Assembly: GCA_030835345.1 (NCBI GenBank)
Contig: JAURPH010000003.1
Coordinates: 1 to 34,123, forward strand
Direction of reading: 5' to 3'
Length of the DNA stretch: 34,123 nucleotides
Origin: Thermodesulfobacteriota bacterium
GTDB taxonomy: Bacteria; Desulfobacterota_D; UBA1144
Shown here: piece after piece, positions 1-7,550 of the stretch
Layout of the letters: every line of letters begins with the position of its first letter
How positions within the stretch are numbered: position 1 is the first letter of the stretch
Translations under genes and position numbers: made by a program
The notes under the pieces: generated by a model
Seen by the model: only the letters and a program-made list of their open reading frames with translations
What the model was told of the DNA's origin: nothing
The model's database searches: none

Positions 1-2
1 AA

Positions 3-521
3 GCAATCAGTCTAAATAAAAATTATATATCTTCTCAAAAAGCACTAATTATTATTATTGTCGCAACCTTATTAGATGATGTTGCATACTATATATTTGA
101 TAATAATTATGCATTAACTAATCTTAGCTCTATTTTTTATTTCTCTGAAGTAATCTTATCAGTTTTTGCAATTAGTTTATTAGCTAGGATTTTTGGAGCT
201 GGAGCTAGAGCCTCTCAATATGGGTCAGTCTTAAGAGCTTACTCTTATACATTATCTCCAGTAATTTTTGGTTCGATAATACTCATTATTGTTTCTACTA
301 CAACAAATTGCAATGTGACCTATTACGATACAGTCAAACTTGCTGCATTTCTTGTAATCACAGGATGGATGTGGCTATGTCAATTTATTTGTATACAAAC
401 AATTTTTAATAAATTAGGTTTCTTAAAAAGAATGTTTTTATTCTTAGTCACCATTGGAATATATGTAGGAGTTGATAAGTTTAAAAAATTCTTTTATCTC
501 TTCTTATCTGGATCCCAATAA
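3..521 (+). CDS. Yip1-like multi-pass membrane protein, 5' end cut by window
   Basis: The frame is open from base 3 to the TAA at 519-521, so this is the C-terminal 172 residues of a protein that starts outside the window; the first internal ATG (315) is not a credible start. The visible part is strongly hydrophobic, with about four to five likely membrane segments (roughly residues 14-25, 45-62, 85-100, 112-135 and 140-155). The stretch LLARIFGAGARASQYGSVLR, followed by a segment with Pro in its first turn, resembles the conserved core of the bacterial Yip1 family (small inner-membrane proteins of unknown role). That family call is by memory of the pattern and is tentative; membrane topology is much safer. 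Its last 28 bases overlap the end of the convergent gene on the minus strand. Confidence 0.6.
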   Translation, partial: AISLNKNYISSQKALIIIIVATLLDDVAYYIFDNNYALTNLSSIFYFSEVILSVFAISLLARIFGAGARASQYGSVLRAYSYTLSPVIFGSIILIIVSTTTNCNVTYYDTVKLAAFLVITGWMWLCQFICIQTIFNKLGFLKRMFLFLVTIGIYVGVDKFKKFFYLFLSGSQ

Positions 522-1228
522 TCAACAATTCTAAAAGTGTCTACAATGTAATTTAAGTTAACACTATGTTCGACTGCATCCTTATAGATTTCATATGCAA
601 GATATGGTGTTAAATATAAATCCAATTTATCTTTTTTTGGGATTCTATTATGTAATTCTGAAATTATTACAGCTGCTGTAATTTTCAGATCTCCAAAATC
701 TATACTCACATCAGGAATCTGATATTTATTCATAATCTCTTCTTTTAAATCAGCATGAGTCTTCACTGATATCTCTAAGAACCTAGTTATAGAATCAAAG
801 TTATCAATTACTCTGAAGCATCTCCTTGGTGGATGAACTTCAAAAGTTATTATAGGTTCACTGCAATTTTTAATACTATGAACAAAGCCTGAATCATAAT
901 GGTAAAACAAATTATTATCTCTAGAGTTCCTTAACGATTCTCCAACATTTCCTAAAAGACATTTGAGAGAGGCTTTATCATCGCAATCGTTAGAGTTAAG
1001 CAAAATAGACCAATAATTAACTGTTTCAACAAAAAAAGGGTCCATTAAAACATTAGTATCAAATTCTAATGCCCAAAAAAGATATTTGGGACTTTTCGTT
1101 ATTAAATATTTATTGATTAAAAGATGTCTTGAAAAACAATTGGGAGAATTTAGTGTTTCAGGGAAAAAGCCTAAATTATCACCTTGATCATATTTATTTT
1201 GCTGGGTTTCAAAAGAAATATAATTAAT
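494..1228 (-). CDS. Hypothetical protein, about 244 aa, probable non-ATG start
   Basis: Function not recognised. The first ATG is at 1045, but the frame stays open to the stop codon of the preceding gene at 1241-1243. The 61 added codons read like protein (for example NLGFFPETLNSPNCFSRHLL). Right after that stop lies AGGAG (1236-1240), and seven bases further an in-frame ATT at 1226-1228. I therefore place the start there, as a rare ATT start or an ATG lost by mutation or assembly error. The protein has no obvious signal peptide or membrane segment, is acidic/mixed and contains several cysteines. It ends in a charged tail (DYWDPDKKR) and overlaps the convergent membrane gene by 28 bp. It is probably co-transcribed with the two genes upstream of it. 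If the upstream start is wrong, the product is the 183-residue form from 1045. Confidence 0.6.
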   Translation of the reverse strand: MNYISFETQQNKYDQGDNLGFFPETLNSPNCFSRHLLINKYLITKSPKYLFWALEFDTNVLMDPFFVETVNYWSILLNSNDCDDKASLKCLLGNVGESLRNSRDNNLFYHYDSGFVHSIKNCSEPIITFEVHPPRRCFRVIDNFDSITRFLEISVKTHADLKEEIMNKYQIPDVSIDFGDLKITAAVIISELHNRIPKKDKLDLYLTPYLAYEIYKDAVEHSVNLNYIVDTFRIVDYWDPDKKR

Positions 1229-1235
1229 CTCTATG

Positions 1236-1240
1236 CTCCT
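1236..1240 (-). promoter_or_regulatory. Ribosome binding site deciding the 1228 start
   Basis: AGGAG on the minus strand sits directly after the TAA of the upstream gene and seven bases before an in-frame ATT. No ATG, GTG or TTG follows at a suitable distance in that frame. The first ATG of the frame lies about 190 bases downstream and has no comparable Shine-Dalgarno sequence. Confidence 0.5.
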
Positions 1241-1786
1241 TTATTTTAAAGTAATTAAATAAGCACAATTGTTTTTTAAGTCTGTTCCGCTTGAAAAGTA
1301 TCGGTCATAAAAAATAAATCTATTTTTTTCTGAATTCCATTCTAATTTCTTACTTATTGATTTATCATCTTCGACCACATAGTGTTTGCCATTTTCACTG
1401 TATGAAAAATATTTCAACCTCTTGCAGTTTTCAGCTCCCTTAGAAACATACCCTAATCCTAATACAACCCCTTCAGCATCAATTATATAAATTGATTTTA
1501 CTTCAGATAAATTTTGCAAGAATGTCTCTTTATAAAACAAATTGTTTAAATCACTTGCTACAATCTCATTCAATAACTTTGAATCTAATCCTTCTAATCT
1601 CTCAAATTCATTAGTTTCAACTTGATCTCCAATTGAAATTGAGTCAACTATTATGTCCCTATTTTCTATCAATTCGTGATTTGAATTTTTATTGAGATAA
1701 ATCAAAGAAGCACCTAGTAAAAGTAAAATATATAATGCTGGTGTTATTATCCATTTGTTATCTCTTATCAAATATTTAATTCTCAT
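1241..1786 (-). CDS. Hypothetical membrane-anchored protein, 181 aa
   Basis: Function not recognised. A short basic N-terminus (MRIKYLIRDNKW) is followed by one hydrophobic segment at about residues 13-31 (WIITPALYILLLLGASLIYL). The remaining roughly 150 residues are hydrophilic, so the likely topology is N-in with a periplasmic domain. Two cysteines in the C-terminal half (in AENCKRL and LKNNCAY) could form a disulfide there; this is inference. The central part VKSIYIIDAEGVVLGLGYVS has the alternating hydrophobic pattern of beta strands. A GGAG-like sequence precedes the ATG. It lies 16 bases after the cyclophilin gene and immediately before the 494-1228 gene, so the three probably form one transcript. 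Confidence 0.7.
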   Translation of the reverse strand: MRIKYLIRDNKWIITPALYILLLLGASLIYLNKNSNHELIENRDIIVDSISIGDQVETNEFERLEGLDSKLLNEIVASDLNNLFYKETFLQNLSEVKSIYIIDAEGVVLGLGYVSKGAENCKRLKYFSYSENGKHYVVEDDKSISKKLEWNSEKNRFIFYDRYFSSGTDLKNNCAYLITLK

Positions 1787-1802
1787 AACCTAACTCCAAA
1801 AA

Positions 1803-2270
1803 TTATTCTTTAATAGGGGTAACTTTTAGCATTTTATCTGGGTCAGTAACCATCCCACTTTGATCCATACCTTTTTTAAGACCATCTATAAAATTCATCC
1901 CTTCAACAACTTCTCCCCAAATAGTATATTGTCCATCTAACCAATTAGCATCGTTAAAACAAATAAAAAATTGAGAATTTGCACTATTTGGATCGCCAGA
2001 CCTTGCCATTGATGCTGTACCTCTTGTATGCTTCTCTGCACTAAATTCTTGTTTTAAGTTTGGCTTATCTGATGAACCTGTTCCCGTTCCAGTAGGATCA
2101 CCAGTTTGAGCCATAAAATCTGGAATTACTCTATGAAAAACTATCCCATCATAAAATCCTTCCTCTGCTAATTCTGTAATTTGTTTTACATGATTTGGTG
2201 CCAAGTCTGGTCTTAATTTTATTTTTACATCACCTGACTCAAGCTTAATAACTATATGTGTATAATCCAT
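1803..2270 (-). CDS. ppiB: Cyclophilin-type peptidyl-prolyl cis-trans isomerase
   Basis: The 155-residue product is a single cyclophilin domain, the usual length for cytoplasmic bacterial PpiB. It catalyses cis-trans isomerisation of Xaa-Pro bonds during folding. Visible family motifs are FHRVIPDFMAQTGD with the catalytic Arg in the first third, then the glycine/threonine-rich loop TGTGTGSS, SQFFICF, and NWLDGQYTIWGEV carrying the Trp that in eukaryotic homologues contacts cyclosporin. No signal peptide is present, so it should act in the cytoplasm. The start ATG follows AGGGGGTAAA, a good ribosome binding site. It is the first gene of a three-gene minus-strand set and is divergent from the ethylmalonyl-CoA operon, sharing a 161-bp intergenic region with it. 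Confidence 0.95.
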   Translation of the reverse strand: MDYTHIVIKLESGDVKIKLRPDLAPNHVKQITELAEEGFYDGIVFHRVIPDFMAQTGDPTGTGTGSSDKPNLKQEFSAEKHTRGTASMARSGDPNSANSQFFICFNDANWLDGQYTIWGEVVEGMNFIDGLKKGMDQSGMVTDPDKMLKVTPIKE

Positions 2271-2340
2271 TTTACCCCCTAGTCGTAGTAGATATTTAAA
2301 TATATATTTTTTTAAACACTTTTAAAAGGGTTAATGGTAC

Positions 2341-2369
2341 TTTTAAATTTACACATAGCATTGTATAAT
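2341..2369 (+). promoter_or_regulatory. Candidate sigma-70-type promoter of the ethylmalonyl-CoA operon
   Basis: A perfect TATAAT is found at 2364-2369 in the divergent intergenic region, 62 bases before the acyl-CoA dehydrogenase ATG. The hexamer 17 bases upstream (TTTTAA at 2341-2346) is a poor -35, so the assignment rests on the -10. The leader downstream contains a strong ribosome binding site (GGAGGG) just before the ATG at 2432. In this AT-rich background a TATAAT can arise by chance. Confidence 0.4.
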
Positions 2370-2431
2370 TATGTTCTGTAAGGTTCGCACCCCTATAACA
2401 TGATTTTAATATTCAAGAATGGAGGGCAGTT

Positions 2432-3598
2432 ATGTCATTAATTACAAACGATCATGAAGAATTCAGAGCAGCAGTAAGAAAATTTACTCAAGAGGAAATT
2501 GTACCTATTGCAGAAGATATAGATTCTTACAAGTATCCGGATATACCTCAAGAGGTTATCAAAAAAATGGCAGAACAAGGATATTTTGGAGTTATTTTTC
2601 CTGAAGAATATGATGGCTTAGGCCTTGATTACATAACATTATCTATTGTTTCCGAAGAGCTTAGTAAAGGTCTATTGAGTGTAGGAAGTGTAATGACTAG
2701 AGGAATTCTAACTGGAACTTTGTTATTAGCTCATGGAACAGATGATCAAAAAAAGCGTTTTTTACCTGGTATTGCAACGGGAGAGTTTATGACAGCAGCG
2801 GCATTCACTGAACCTGATTCAGGATCTGATACTGGTAGTATGATTACTAAGGCTACAAAAGTTGATGGTGGTTATATTCTAAATGGTTCTAAAGCATGGT
2901 GTACATATGCAAACAGAGCACATTACTTAACAGTGCTTGCAAGAACTGATTCAGACTTAAGCAAGAGGCACAAAGGATTGAGTATCTTCATGGTTGAAAA
3001 AGAACCTGGTGAGGACATAGATCATCCCAATATAAAAGGTGAGCCAATCCCTACCGTTGGATATCATGGAATGAAATCATATAATCTCTCACTTGAGGAT
3101 GTTTTTGTTCCTGAAGAAAATATGATTGGAACTGAGGAAAATAGAGGATTTTATCAATTAATGGAAACCTATGAGGCAGCGAGACTTCAGACAGCTGCAA
3201 GAGCAGTCGGGGTAGCACAAGCGGCTTTCGATTTTTCATTACAATATTCAAAAGAAAGGGAACAATTTGGTAAACCGATTTCTGAACACCAAGCTATAAG
3301 AATGAAACTTTCTGAAATGGCAACAGAGCTTGAAGCTGCTAGACAATTAGTCTACTATGCTGCATCAATGAAGGATTCTGGGAAAAGATGTGACCTTGAA
3401 GCTGGTATGGCTAAAGTTAAATCTGCAAAAGCGGCAGAATATGTTACAAGAGAAGCTATGCAAATACTTGGTGGATATGGTTATTCTAAAGAATTCCCTG
3501 TAGAAAGATTTTGGAGAGATGCGAGAGTAATAAGTATTTTTGAGGGAACTAGTGAGATTCAGCATGAAGTTATTGCTAAATCTTTATTGAGTAAATAA
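2432..3598 (+). CDS. Acyl-CoA dehydrogenase (candidate methylsuccinyl-CoA dehydrogenase)
   Basis: The 388-residue product is a standard-length FAD acyl-CoA dehydrogenase, with N-terminal helical domain, middle beta domain and C-terminal helical domain. FAAD-type motifs are visible: FTEPDSGSDTGSM at about residues 127-139, the C-terminal QILGGYGYSKEFPVERFWRDAR, and IFEGTSEIQ with the catalytic base Glu at about residue 371. It oxidises an acyl-CoA to the 2,3-enoyl-CoA and passes electrons to ETF. The two following genes are ethylmalonyl-CoA pathway enzymes, and that context suggests methylsuccinyl-CoA to mesaconyl-CoA as the reaction. However, well-studied methylsuccinyl-CoA dehydrogenases are longer (about 550 residues), so the specificity is an inference and an ordinary short-chain acyl-CoA dehydrogenase remains possible. 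It is 24 bases upstream of the lyase gene. Confidence 0.9.
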   Translation: MSLITNDHEEFRAAVRKFTQEEIVPIAEDIDSYKYPDIPQEVIKKMAEQGYFGVIFPEEYDGLGLDYITLSIVSEELSKGLLSVGSVMTRGILTGTLLLAHGTDDQKKRFLPGIATGEFMTAAAFTEPDSGSDTGSMITKATKVDGGYILNGSKAWCTYANRAHYLTVLARTDSDLSKRHKGLSIFMVEKEPGEDIDHPNIKGEPIPTVGYHGMKSYNLSLEDVFVPEENMIGTEENRGFYQLMETYEAARLQTAARAVGVAQAAFDFSLQYSKEREQFGKPISEHQAIRMKLSEMATELEAARQLVYYAASMKDSGKRCDLEAGMAKVKSAKAAEYVTREAMQILGGYGYSKEFPVERFWRDARVISIFEGTSEIQHEVIAKSLLSK

Positions 3599-3622
3599 AA
3601 ATCAAACATCAGGAGGAGACAA

Positions 3623-4651
3623 ATGTTTGTATTAGATGGAGGAACTAGAGTAGTAGTTCCAAGAACAGAATTAACTTACCCGGGGCACAACATGAAGCTT
3701 CATACAAATGCGGCAAGTGCTGAAAAAACACCTGTTGATCATGTAATGGCTGACTTGGAAGATGCTTGCCCGTATGAGTTCAAAGGTGATAAAAGTAGAG
3801 CAACTATGGTTGAGGCTTTAAATACTTTAGATTTTGGTAAGAAAGTAATTACAGTACGACCAAACAATATTAAATCCGAATTTTTTAAAGGCGATATGGA
3901 AGCCATACTTAGTGGAGCAGTCGACAAATTTCATGGAATTATAATTCCAAAGTGTAACGGCCCAGAAGATGTAAAGCTTGTTTCTGAAACACTTGATGAG
4001 CTTGAAGCAAAGCATGGATGGAAAACCAAGTTGGCGATAGAAGCATTGATAGAAAGACCAAGAGCACTTGAATATGCTTTTGAAATGGCTAAAGCTTCTC
4101 CCAGAATGGCTGGTTTAATTTTTGGTATTGCTGATTATACAGCTGAACTAGGTGTTGACCCTAGTGCCTGTTTAGATGCACAAAATGAAGTTTTTTATTA
4201 TGAAAAGAAAGCAGTTATTACTGCTGCAAAAGCAGCAGGTCTTCATGCGATAGATAATGTATATCTAGGTCTTTGGAGAAAAGATGATACTCCAGAACAA
4301 GTTAAAAAAGTTGAAGATGGTTTAAGAAAAAAAGTTGAAGGATCAGCTTTAATAGGAATGGATGGAACTTGGGTTATCCATCCTCAACAGGCTGTAATAT
4401 CCAATAGTGCTTTTACACCAAATGAAGAACAAATTAAAGAAGCAAGACAACAACTAGACTTTTATCATGAAATGGGTGGGGGTTCAATGTTTAATCCAGA
4501 AACTGGTGAAATGATTGATGAAGCAACTGCAAAAATTGCCTTAATGAGAGTTTCTAAGGCCCACTTAGCAGGTTTAGTCGATAAAGAATATCTTGATTTA
4601 ATGGCTGAAAAAAGTAAATCAATTACAGGATATGATATTCTTGGTTCTTAA
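3623..4651 (+). CDS. mcl1: HpcH/HpaI-family CoA-ester lyase, L-malyl/beta-methylmalyl-CoA lyase type
   Basis: This 342-residue protein belongs to the citrate lyase beta subunit/HpcH-HpaI superfamily of Mg-dependent TIM-barrel enzymes. Motifs include VDHVMADLEDACPYEFKGDK near the N-terminus (metal and substrate region), VITVRPNN with the conserved Arg, AIEALIERPRALEYA, LIFGIADYTAELGVDPSA with acidic metal ligands, and GMDGTWVIHPQQ. These match the malyl-CoA/methylmalyl-CoA lyases that cleave beta-methylmalyl-CoA to glyoxylate and propionyl-CoA, or malyl-CoA to glyoxylate and acetyl-CoA. Its length is close to the Chloroflexus and Rhodobacter enzymes (about 320-350). A good AGGAGG precedes the ATG. 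It lies between an acyl-CoA dehydrogenase and an ethylmalonyl-CoA mutase, which strongly supports an ethylmalonyl-CoA pathway role; the stop is two bases from the next start. Confidence 0.85.
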   Translation: MFVLDGGTRVVVPRTELTYPGHNMKLHTNAASAEKTPVDHVMADLEDACPYEFKGDKSRATMVEALNTLDFGKKVITVRPNNIKSEFFKGDMEAILSGAVDKFHGIIIPKCNGPEDVKLVSETLDELEAKHGWKTKLAIEALIERPRALEYAFEMAKASPRMAGLIFGIADYTAELGVDPSACLDAQNEVFYYEKKAVITAAKAAGLHAIDNVYLGLWRKDDTPEQVKKVEDGLRKKVEGSALIGMDGTWVIHPQQAVISNSAFTPNEEQIKEARQQLDFYHEMGGGSMFNPETGEMIDEATAKIALMRVSKAHLAGLVDKEYLDLMAEKSKSITGYDILGS

Positions 4652-4653
4652 CT

Positions 4654-6618
4654 ATGGCACAAACTGAAAGAGATAAACCATGGATTATGAGAACCTATGC
4701 TGGACACACAACAGCTGAGGATACTAATAAACTTTTCAAAACTAATTTATCAAAAGGTCAGACTGGATTGAGTGTGGCCTTTGATTTACCTACTCAAACT
4801 GGCTATGACTCGGATCATATTTTATCAGAAGGCGAAGTTGGAAAAGTTGGAGTTCCGATATCACATATAGATGATATGGAAACTTTATTTGATGGAATTC
4901 CATTGGATAAGATGAATACATCAATGACTATAAATGCAACTGCCGCTTGGCTATTAGCTCTTTATTGTGGTGTTGCAAAAAACAATAATGTTGGACTAGA
5001 CAAGCTTCAAGGAACAACACAAAATGACATCCTCAAGGAATATCTGTCAAGAGGCACATACATATTCCCTCCAAAACAATCTATAAAGATGATTTCAGAT
5101 ATGATTATATTTTGTTACAAGAATATACCTAAGTGGAACCCCACTAACATTTGTAGCTATCACTTACAGGAAGCAGGAGCAACTCCTGTTCAGGAGCTTG
5201 CATTTGCACTATCAAATGCAATTTGTATATTAGATACAGTTAAGGAATCTGGGAAAATACCTCCTGACGAATTTGAAAAAGTGGTTGGAAGAATATCTTT
5301 CTTTGTAAATGCTGGAATAAAATTTATTGAAGAATTATGTAAAATGAGAGCATTTACAGACATGTGGGAAGAAATATGTACAAATAGATATGGAGTAAAA
5401 AATCCTAAATTCAAAAGATTTAGATACGGTGTGCAAGTTAATTCTCTTGGACTGACAGCACAACAACCAGAGAATAATGTAGCAAGAATAATTATCGAGA
5501 TGCTTGCTGTAACTTTGAGTAAAGATGCAAGAGCTAGGGCAGTTCAATTACCTGGCTGGAATGAAGCATTAGGTTTACCAAGACCTTGGGACCAACAATG
5601 GTCATTAAGATTCCAGCAGATACTTGCTTTTGAAACTGACTTATTAGAATATGGAGATATTTTTAATGGTTCAACCGTAATAAATGAAAAAGTTGAGAAT
5701 TTAAAGAAAGAAGCATATAAAGAAATTGAAAAAATTGATAATATGGGTGGTGCTGCAGTTGCCCTAGAAAATGGATATATGAAAGAGGCACTAGTAAGCT
5801 CATTATCTAAGAGATCTCAAGAAATTGAAAATGGTAGCAAAAAAATTATTGGTGTTAATACATTTACGGAAACAGAAGAATCCCCTATAGGTGCAAATGA
5901 ATCAATACAAAAGGTTGATGAAAACTTAGTTAAAAAGAAAATAGACTCTTTAATTGAATATAAGCAAAATAGAGATGAAGAGAAAGTAAACAAATCATTA
6001 AATAATTTGAAAAAATCTGTAGCAGCATCTGAGAATATAATGGAAGCTACAATCGAGTGTGTAGTAAATGGTGTAACTACTGGAGAGTGGGCAAATTCTT
6101 TAAGAGAATTATTCGGGGAATATAGGCCTCCAACTGGAACTTCAATCTCAACAAACATTGATGATGAAGAAATTAATGAAGTTAGAAAAGAGGTATCAAA
6201 AATTTCTAAAACTTTAGGAAGACCTATTAAAATTTTAATTGGTAAGCCTGGACTAGATGGGCATTCCAATGGTGCGGAGCAGATAGCAGTAAGGGCTAGA
6301 GATGCAGGAATGGAAGTTATATATCATGGTATCAGATTAACTCCTGATGAAATTATTAGCACTATTGAGCAAGAAAATGTTGATTTAGTAGGATTGAGCA
6401 TTCTATCTGGCTCACACTTATCAGTAGTCCCAAAAATTTTGAGCATGAAAAAAGATAAAGGATTCGACTCAACTCCTCTAATTGTAGGTGGAATCATACC
6501 TGATGAAGATAAAGATAAATTACTAGCTAATGGTGTAAGGGCTGTATATACACCTAAAGACTACTCGCTTAATCAAATAATGTTAGATTTTGTTGGCATT
6601 GTTAAAGAAAATATCTAA
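4654..6618 (+). CDS. ecm: Coenzyme B12-dependent ethylmalonyl-CoA mutase
   Basis: The enzyme interconverts ethylmalonyl-CoA and methylsuccinyl-CoA. At 654 residues it has the single-chain length of Ecm/MeaA. The N-terminal catalytic barrel begins with RTYAGHTTAEDTNKLF and contains GLSVAFDLPTQTGYDSDH, SMTINATAAWLLALY, NICSYHLQEAGATPVQEL and RYGVQVNSLGLTAQQPENN. These agree with the MeaA/Ecm subgroup as I remember it rather than with large-subunit methylmalonyl-CoA mutase. A charged linker (about 400-510) leads to a C-terminal cobalamin domain. There GKPGLDGHSNGAEQ (530-543) carries DxHxxG with the cobalt-ligating His at about 537, followed by LSILSGSH and VGGIIP. Two bases separate it from the lyase gene, so translation is probably coupled. 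Replacement of methylmalonyl-CoA mutase function cannot be excluded. Confidence 0.9.
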   Translation: MAQTERDKPWIMRTYAGHTTAEDTNKLFKTNLSKGQTGLSVAFDLPTQTGYDSDHILSEGEVGKVGVPISHIDDMETLFDGIPLDKMNTSMTINATAAWLLALYCGVAKNNNVGLDKLQGTTQNDILKEYLSRGTYIFPPKQSIKMISDMIIFCYKNIPKWNPTNICSYHLQEAGATPVQELAFALSNAICILDTVKESGKIPPDEFEKVVGRISFFVNAGIKFIEELCKMRAFTDMWEEICTNRYGVKNPKFKRFRYGVQVNSLGLTAQQPENNVARIIIEMLAVTLSKDARARAVQLPGWNEALGLPRPWDQQWSLRFQQILAFETDLLEYGDIFNGSTVINEKVENLKKEAYKEIEKIDNMGGAAVALENGYMKEALVSSLSKRSQEIENGSKKIIGVNTFTETEESPIGANESIQKVDENLVKKKIDSLIEYKQNRDEEKVNKSLNNLKKSVAASENIMEATIECVVNGVTTGEWANSLRELFGEYRPPTGTSISTNIDDEEINEVRKEVSKISKTLGRPIKILIGKPGLDGHSNGAEQIAVRARDAGMEVIYHGIRLTPDEIISTIEQENVDLVGLSILSGSHLSVVPKILSMKKDKGFDSTPLIVGGIIPDEDKDKLLANGVRAVYTPKDYSLNQIMLDFVGIVKENI

Positions 6619-6621
6619 TTC

Positions 6622-7293
6622 TTATCTATTTCTATTTTTTCCAGATTTAAGCTCATCTTCGTAAGTCTGATATTCCTCAATATATTTATCTTTGAACTCT
6701 TTAAATGCCCTTGAATCTTCAAGAACAGAGTTAATCTCCGAAATTGTAACTAGATTTTTTTCTCTATCAATTGATAGGAAAATTTCAATATCTCCTTTTT
6801 CCCAAACATAGGTCTTAAAAGAATAAATTGAAGATTCACTTGTAGGCTCTTGGTAGAAATCCATTAAAAAACTGTATACAACTGTTATAATTTTATCTAA
6901 ATTTTCAGTATTAATGGCATTAATAAAAACTCTTGAAGCCAATAAATCTCCATCGAAGAAGTCAACCATTGCAGATAAATTCTCATATCGGAAAAGATTC
7001 TTATTATCAAAAAGGCTTCCCTTAATTTCATAAGTCTTAATATCTTTCATAGAGTCCCTTGAGGATGAATATTCTAAGTTTTGTTCTTTTAGTTTTTTTA
7101 CTAGGTCTCTCTGGCTGTCATTTATATTAAGTCCTGATAAGAGAACATAATCTCCAAACTCAACATTGTCTGATGATGTTAAAGACTTATCGGGCATAAC
7201 CCAACTTGGTCTATCATCCCATTTCTCGCTTACCCAACTGCATGAAGAAATTGTAATAAAAACAAAAGATAAAATTATAAATTTATACTTCAT
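6622..7293 (-). CDS. Hypothetical lipoprotein, 223 aa
   Basis: Function not recognised. The N-terminus MKYKFIILSFVFITISSC is a lipoprotein signal peptide with Cys at about residue 18 as the lipidated residue, although the lipobox (ISSC) is not a perfect LxGC. The rest is hydrophilic and mixed alpha/beta, with a charged C-terminus ending in KSGKNRNR. AAAGGT precedes the ATG by five bases. The ATG directly abuts the stop of the small exported protein upstream, so the two are surely co-transcribed. It is convergent with the ethylmalonyl-CoA mutase gene, with only three bases between the two stop codons. LspA, which would process it, is encoded at 21141-21605. Confidence 0.75.
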   Translation of the reverse strand: MKYKFIILSFVFITISSCSWVSEKWDDRPSWVMPDKSLTSSDNVEFGDYVLLSGLNINDSQRDLVKKLKEQNLEYSSSRDSMKDIKTYEIKGSLFDNKNLFRYENLSAMVDFFDGDLLASRVFINAINTENLDKIITVVYSFLMDFYQEPTSESSIYSFKTYVWEKGDIEIFLSIDREKNLVTISEINSVLEDSRAFKEFKDKYIEEYQTYEDELKSGKNRNR

Positions 7294-7515
7294 TTAATAC
7301 CTTTCTCTTGGTGATCCGGGCCTGGAAACAGAATCTTTTTTTGATTTATTTTTAAAACTTTTAGTATTTACATTAACATGTTCAGTATGATGCTTGATCT
7401 CCTTCCCGGTCTTTCCATAATTCCAATTTTCCCTTGGAGATTTAGCATCAGAAAAATTAGTAAATAAAAGGAATGAGCTAGTTAAAAAAATAAAAGAAAG
7501 TAGTTTTAAAAACAT
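7294..7515 (-). CDS. Small exported basic protein, 73 aa, unknown
   Basis: Function not recognised. The N-terminus MFLKLLSFIFLTSSFLLFTNFSDAKS is a clear Sec signal peptide with a likely cleavage after the SDA. The mature part is only about 49 residues, basic and low in hydrophobic residues. It carries the tripeptide SPR twice, once just after cleavage (SPRENW) and once at the C-terminus (SPRERY). It is adjacent to the downstream lipoprotein gene, and its start lies 35 bp from that of the divergent TonB-family gene, suggesting an envelope role. Short length means moderate certainty; the signal peptide and the tight junction are the main support. Confidence 0.6.
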   Translation of the reverse strand: MFLKLLSFIFLTSSFLLFTNFSDAKSPRENWNYGKTGKEIKHHTEHVNVNTKSFKNKSKKDSVSRPGSPRERY

Positions 7516-7550
7516 CTATACTAATAATACATTCAAATTGGTTAAAATAA

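Noticed and set aside
315-521. A 68-residue protein starting at ATG 315
   Set aside because: The frame is open to the window edge and codes for membrane segments upstream, so the ATG is internal to a truncated gene.
2371-2431. Possible hairpin or cobalamin riboswitch before the B12-dependent mutase operon
   Set aside because: Only a three- to four-base stem (GGT/ACC) is seen and the leader is far too short for a cobalamin riboswitch.
5817-6269. 150-codon minus-strand open frame inside the mutase gene
   Set aside because: Low-complexity Ser/Phe-rich product of antisense reading through well conserved mutase sequence; a shadow.
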